From assembly GCF_901709675.1 (NCBI RefSeq), contig NC_051092.1, positions 6,268,491-6,332,490 of the forward strand: a stretch of DNA of 64,000 bases, written 5' to 3'. How positions within the stretch are numbered: the stretch's first letter is position 1; each line of letters opens with the position of its first letter. The notes under the pieces are model-generated. The model did not search any database. It was not told the DNA's origin and was given only the letters and a program-made list of their open reading frames with translations. Positions 58,950-64,000 of this stretch are shown here, piece by piece. The translations under genes and the position numbers were made by a program. The stretch is from Syngnathus acus. Lineage: Eukaryota; Chordata; Actinopteri; Syngnathiformes; Syngnathidae.

Positions 58950-59467
58950 ATTTTTTCATTTGCGCATTTTTGTCTGATCGCGCAACTGCAGCGCACCGCC
59001 GAACGCGCAAACGTAGCGCGCCGCCGACCGCGCAACTGCACCGCGCTGGTCGCATTATTGTGACAGAGCCGTCGCTGAAATTTAGAAAATATTTTTAAAG
59101 TGCTTATGTACTTTCCAAAATTTAAGTGGACATCAGTGCGCAGGGAGCTTAATTTGGTCCGATCGCACAACCGCAGCGCGCCGGGCGCTCACTGTCGCAT
59201 TGCTTTAGGAGCGTCTTTGTGTTTTAGGATGGCTTTACTGCTCCCACTTGCTTCCTTTGGAGGCATGATTAGAGGTGATGCAATTCTCAGAGTAACGAGA
59301 ACGTAATAACGAACGGAGTCAGTTGGCATGCGAGTCCTCTCGGCTCATCTCGCGAGGTTCGACAACCGAATTTCGTCCGACATCCGAAGCAAAAAAAATC
59401 TCGAATTTTTTGTTCGAATACCGATTTGTTCGAGAACCGGGACGTTCGAAAACCGAGGCTCCACTGT
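58950..59467. mobile_element. Rearranged DNA-transposon copy with GCGCAACTGCAGCGC units
   Basis: Imperfect units of the type CGCGCAACTGCAGCGC(G/A)CCGCCG repeat three times at about 58979-59047, with a further one at about 59160-59183. The right end reads AAAACCGAGGCTCCACTGTA, matching the terminus of the copy at 22230-22433. The segment GTTCGAATACCGATTTGTTC belongs to the same family. No transposase was found. Confidence 0.6.
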
Positions 59468-60202
59468 ACTTGCAAAGCACATTCAAAGCATGGATGGGGG
59501 AGCATGCATACATTAAAAAATGTCTAATAGGTGAATTAGACATTCCTTTGAAGAGGAACATGTGTAAATGACCCACTAAAAATTGCATCTGAATAAAATT
59601 ATGAATTAAGTATTGTAGAAGCAACATGTCAAAAACCTTATTGTAAATATGTTACGTCACTCTAAATATGACCGATGGCATGTATAACAAAAGCTTGCTT
59701 AGATGTTGTTCGAAATAACATCTCTTAATTCAAGAATGCGGTAAACTGGATGTCTGTAAATATAAAATGTAAACCTATCCGTACACCTCAGTTAAGCAAA
59801 GCTGTGTATCTGAATTCAACACAAATGCTGTATTTTTCTCCACTCAGTCATTTTGATTAGTTCTACATATACAAGGCAGCAATTCATTGTTAGCTGCTGC
59901 TTTTTGGTTGGAGCTTGGATCAAAGGGATATGGCATGAACAAATGGTTGATGCTGCTCTAGTTACTGGCCTCGAAAATGTGTTGATGTAACAAACAGCAC
60001 AGGGAAAACTTTGCAGCCTTTAATTAGGTCAACCCCAGTGTAAGCTTTCTTATTAATATTGACCTGGAGACCATCTGCATGGGCTTATATGTCCTTTAGG
60101 GCTGGGCGTGGTCTACATAAATAAACTTGACTTGTCTTAAATTTAGAAAACTAATAATTTTCAATATTTACTGATCTAAACACATAATAATAATAATAAC
60201 AA

Positions 60203-60360
60203 CCGGCGGAACAGTTGCGCACGTCTGCCTCAAAGTTCAGAGGTTGCGGGTTCTGGCCCTTCCTGTGTGGAGTTTGCACGTTCTCCCTGTGTCTGCGTGG
60301 GTTTCCTCTGGGAATTCCGGTTTCCTCAAAGCTCTTACACACCCATTCACACTTTGGTGG
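60203..60360 (+). mobile_element. SINE 5' half, (GGAT)-tail family
   Basis: GCACGTCTGCCTCAAAGTTC, GAGGTTGCGGGTTCTGGCCC, TGGAGTTTGCACGTTCTCCC and GTTTCCTC match the head of the reference copy. The 3' half is absent, which is unusual for a retrocopy and suggests deletion. Confidence 0.75.
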
Positions 60361-60639
60361 TGGAAAACTATGTGAGCAGCCGCAGCTGGCCTGAGGCATT
60401 CTGACGGGAGCGAGGCTGCCAGAGTGCGCCTACGGCCCCTCTGACCACCCCCAAACATGGCCAAAACATGAATGTACTGTTTTCTATATTTCTGAACTGT
60501 AACACTTTCCCTGGTAACGAGTTACTTTTATTCAGTATGTTGCGTTTTAGTTCAAGATATCCGTCGTTGAGCAAGGAAAACAAAAATCTGGAATAACAGT
60601 TGGTTCTTTATTTAATAAGATCTTTTATAAAATCTTGGG

Positions 60640-61020
60640 TTGCTTGACGGCAGTCAGTACACAATGCACTTCAGCAGAGGAGCTGGTCAGCGAGCGCGCA
60701 TTGTGCGTCAGACAGGCATAGCAGTCTCGTGGTCGGGGAAAGGCAGAAGGTCAAGCCAAACAGAGTCCAGAGCAGATCATAAAACTAGGCTTTCGCTAAA
60801 CAGGCATCGCGCTATACAGCGGATCAGGCAAACGGGAACCAGGTGACAGGCGTGTATCGAGGCAGAGAAACAACCGCAGATTCTTCTTGTTTTTGTCGCA
60901 GCCACATATCGCGCCCGCCAACACATTGTTGCTTTGTGTTTGGCCCGGTGATCCCGTGACAAAATCAGTGGACTCGGGACAAAATTCACCTTGCAGGCAA
61001 GGTTACCAAAAGGGTAGCAG
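60640..61020. repeat. GC-rich unclassified repeat
   Basis: AGCGAGCGCGCATTGTGCGT, CAGCGGATCAGGCAAACGGG and CCGGTGATCCCGTGAC. The composition and style (AGGTGACAGG, GTCAGACAGGCA) resemble the blocks at 29580 and 50271. No coding motif. Confidence 0.35.
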
Positions 61021-62317
61021 CGACCCTGGTTACATAGTTTTGTTCTTTAGGACTTGGTAAAATGGGTTTCCTGGGTAATCTGAACCAAATTATGGTTCTC
61101 TCACATTCTCCTTTGCAACTTCATTAGTTATATTTGCCCCCCCAATGTTCTACGTACCTCCCTTCTTTGTAATTCTGTGTATTCTTCCAGGTATTGTTAA
61201 TGCTGAGCAATTTTCCCACTCTGCAGAAGAACATTATGTAAATATTTCCCTTTAGACTCGCTCTCCAAAGCCCCTTTCACTTATTGTTTCTTATTGACCT
61301 ACTGCTGACTCGGCTGCTGCATCTTATTGAGCTGTTCTCGGAGGTTGACTATTGGGAGGAGACAATACGGTACAATCTAATGTGCTGGCATATACGTATA
61401 GTAGCCTCTTTCTCGCTTTGACAGCAGCATTCTACAGAAAATAATAAACTGGCCTTAATCATAGGCTTTCATTGGGTAATCCATTCCAATATTGTGAGTG
61501 TAGCAAAGCAAAGCTATGCATCTCATCCATAGTTTCAGTCACAGCAGTGAAACAAGGTTACTCGCTTATGGTGTTCAACAAGTGTCATGCTTACATCTTG
61601 GTATGAGAGCACTGCCATGGTGCCTAAATGGATTTCAGTACTCATCATGCTTTAATATTGAATAATTCACATTCAAACCGTGTTCAGTGCAGCCCAGTTT
61701 TGTAAATTTGGCATTTTTTAATTTACCTCAGTTTAAAATTGCATATGTGGTTTCAGATTTAATAAATGTAGGATTTAAAATGGACCCATGGAGACCCCAC
61801 ATTAAGGTCTTGCTGGGGAAAGGAAGCAATAACGTAAATTTTGGTCAACATCTGGTGTCCTCATTTTTGTGTCTAGTCTTCTATTTGCCAAAATAATCCC
61901 TATCTTTCCCTTTAATGCACGTCGCCATGTGGAACCCACCACCAACTATTGAGTGAATAGCCAGATGTCTTGCCTATGGATGGAAATCATTTTTCTTCAA
62001 TAGGTGACTTTAATATTTTCATGAGGTGACTTTAATATTTTTTTCCTAGGTGACTTTAATATGCTGCCAAAGTCTCCCAATTTTGCAGCGTCAATATTGA
62101 TAAAAGGTTTGCCAATGAAAAGAAAGCCCACTGCCTGCAACCTTGTAGGGAGAGTGAGAGAGCTTGACGACTGAAAAAAAGCTAAATGATTATAGCCGAA
62201 TTGAAGTTGACTCGACTATCGTCATCGTAGCGCCAACTGCAAGAAATTAGAAGTTAAAAGCTGATGACCCTGCCTCTTGCCCAAAACCATTTGGGACGGG
62301 CTTTAGCAAACCTAATA

Positions 62318-62368
62318 GTGCGCCTTATAGTCCGGAAAATACGGTATATATATATATATATATATATG
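62318..62368. mobile_element. Solo MITE end plus (TA)n
   Basis: GTGCGCCTTATAGTCCGGAA followed by AATACGGTA, ending at 62346, joins directly to a TA microsatellite to about 62368. This matches the TA target preference of the family. Confidence 0.7.
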
Positions 62369-62371
62369 GCA

Positions 62372-62505
62372 TCTTGATATCCGGCCTTTACCCCGGGTAC
62401 TCTGGTTTCCCCCCCATTCTAAAGATATGCATGGTGGGTTATTAGGGTGCTCCAAATTGTCCACAAGTGTGACTGTGTGTGTGTGTGTGTGTGTGTGGTA
62501 GTGTG
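62372..62505 (+). mobile_element. SINE middle fragment with (GT)n
   Basis: GGGTACTCTGGTTTCCCCCC, then AAAGATATGCATGGTGGG and GTGCTCCAAATTGTCCACAA, as in the body of the 35500 copy, run into a (GT)n stretch at 62475-62498 and stop. Confidence 0.6.
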
Positions 62506-64000
62506 TGTAAATCGGATGCATCTGCCCATTTGTACAACTCTGCATTTAAAACTTAGGACAGAGCACCTGGTATACTCCTCCCAGGGTGGCCAGGACTAAT
62601 TGTCACTGTGTGCTGAAAGAGTTGAAAGCAGTTTTGCCATCTGGCTTTTCAAAACCGTTTGCACAAGCAGAAAAAGTTTTTTCCGCCGCCTCTCATTTTG
62701 TTGAGCTATGCTGGCAAAATTATGTTTGCACCCACTGTACCTTTAAAATGGGGGCCATTACAATTCATCTCATGTTTTATCAATCAAATTGTGCTGTAAA
62801 CTCATCTAAAAACTAATTTTGGTTTTGTTAGAACGAAATCTACTTGTTCACAATATGGTCTCCTGAAAAAATATGATTTTGGCAGTATAAGGATTTGGCC
62901 TAACCCCAACAATAAACTCCACAGAGAACGTGCAAAATGAATTGTGCCGCAATACTGCTGTTTCCTGAGCACGCCCTACATCCAGATCTACATCCACATT
63001 TTTTAGTATGAACGAAGGTTTGTGGCCATCTTGGCACACGCACAAATGAATTATTAAGTGCCTTTTTGTAGTAGTATAATCAAATTGTTAGTTACTTTTG
63101 TGTTAATCAGGTTGAAACTTTTGAGGTTTTAAATTTGCTCTTGTAGTAGCTAAGTTGGTTGATTTGTTAACCATTTTGGAGTCTTGTAGTATGTGCAGGT
63201 TTGTCTATAGACTGTCCAACGTCATCAAAAGCTGCGTCTGCCTTAGAGGAGCAAAAAGACAGCAGACATATTTGTGTGGATGGGAAGATTTTTCAAACAA
63301 CATCATGTCTAGTTGTGTGTGCTGGTGTGCGAGGTAGAGTGGAAAAGTGCAGTTCTAGTGCTAACCAGTAACTACTAGTAGTTAACTTGTTCAACTATGA
63401 AGCGCTTTGGTGCACACTAGCTCCATGCAATTTAACCTTTTAATTTGTTATTGTTGTTTGTTATGTTTACCCGAGCCGTTTTCCCCTGGCATCAGAGACC
63501 ACCTCAGCAACTTCAAAGTAGCCCTACAGTGCGATCCCACCGAGAGCACCATCTCAACAATTTGGTGCGATTCTCAGTTCCCTTTGATGTCAAGCAACAA
63601 AACGAAGGCGCGGACGAGCTGGTTTTGTTACTCACCCTGCCATTCAAGTTGTTTGCATTGAGGCCATAGTTCTCCTTTCTTTTGGGCGATAGCCCAAGCA
63701 GGGTTTCTCTACTGATTAAAAATGAACATCGGGCCACTTTGGAACATCTTTTCCCACTCTGAAATCTCAAAAGGATTGGTAAGTTGGCCACCATCTGGCA
63801 ATGTTTGTTTTTTTAAAGTAAATTTCACCATCCATTACAGTTAGTCAGTTTGTTGGTACAAATTATTAACCCCTGTCCGTTATGCATCAACTCTGCCCGT
63901 GCGTCCTGATTAGTCATCGTTGTTTACAAACATGGAAAGGGGACATAATAAAATAATGAATGCGTGTGGGGCGACTTACCATTTCAATATGATACTGTAT

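Larger units (their letters stand above)
57414..64000 (+). other. syt9: syt9 intron 1 (to the window edge)
   Basis: No downstream syt9 exon was identified. The transmembrane/C2 coding is absent from all frames. It contains the repeats listed separately at 58853, 58950, 60203, 60640, 62318 and 62372. Short repeats of TAGGTGACTTTAATATT occur three times near 61999-62061. Confidence 0.6.

Noticed and set aside
61687-61896. 69-codon ORF in the syt9 intron as an exon
   Set aside because: No synaptotagmin transmembrane or C2 motif and no matching splice phase.

Overview
This is a vertebrate window, almost certainly a ray-finned fish. Small introns, tRNA-derived SINEs ending in (GGAT)n, abundant MITE-like palindromes, L2/Rex-type LINE scraps and hAT remnants all have a percomorph-teleost look. 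The mix recalls syngnathids (seahorses and pipefishes), but that is a weak impression. No bacterial operon, CRISPR array, phage or rRNA/tRNA gene was seen.

Four protein-coding loci are supported, and in human all four orthologues lie on 11p15. (1) 1-6457 (+): the last eight coding exons of tead1, including the complete YAP/TAZ-binding domain, followed by a long 3' UTR to about 8.73 kb. (2) 13916-15301 (+): rassf10, intact and single-exon. (3) 40980-44959 (-): a complete eight-exon olfactomedin-like gene, best called olfml1 (405 aa). (4) 57266-57413 (+): the first coding exon of syt9; the rest lies beyond the right edge. The tead1-rassf10 and olfml1/syt9 pairings match human neighbours, which supports the assignments.

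Between genes the sequence is repeat-rich and gene-poor. The most structured part is 10.16-12.9 kb, a composite repeat island. Its core (10421-11888) has inverted ends of about 200 bp around a tandem array of 235-bp units, each holding a 38-bp hairpin with a 14-nt loop. Between rassf10 and olfml1 (15.3-41 kb) lie SINEs, hAT-like and Tc1/mariner-like MITEs, a LINE remnant and microsatellites; two weak candidate exons there (17682-17778 minus and 24504-24567 plus) are unexplained. The olfml1-syt9 interval carries large (GGAT)n arrays, a mariner transposase fossil, three LINE fragments and an inverted duplication next to a SINE.

The genes do not form a pathway cluster. TEAD1 is the Hippo-pathway transcription factor, RASSF10 an N-terminal RASSF scaffold, OLFML1 a secreted olfactomedin protein and SYT9 a vesicle calcium sensor. 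Their closeness reflects conserved synteny. I found no convincing new biological system. The palindromic 235-bp array and the unassigned exon-like segment deserve the first look.
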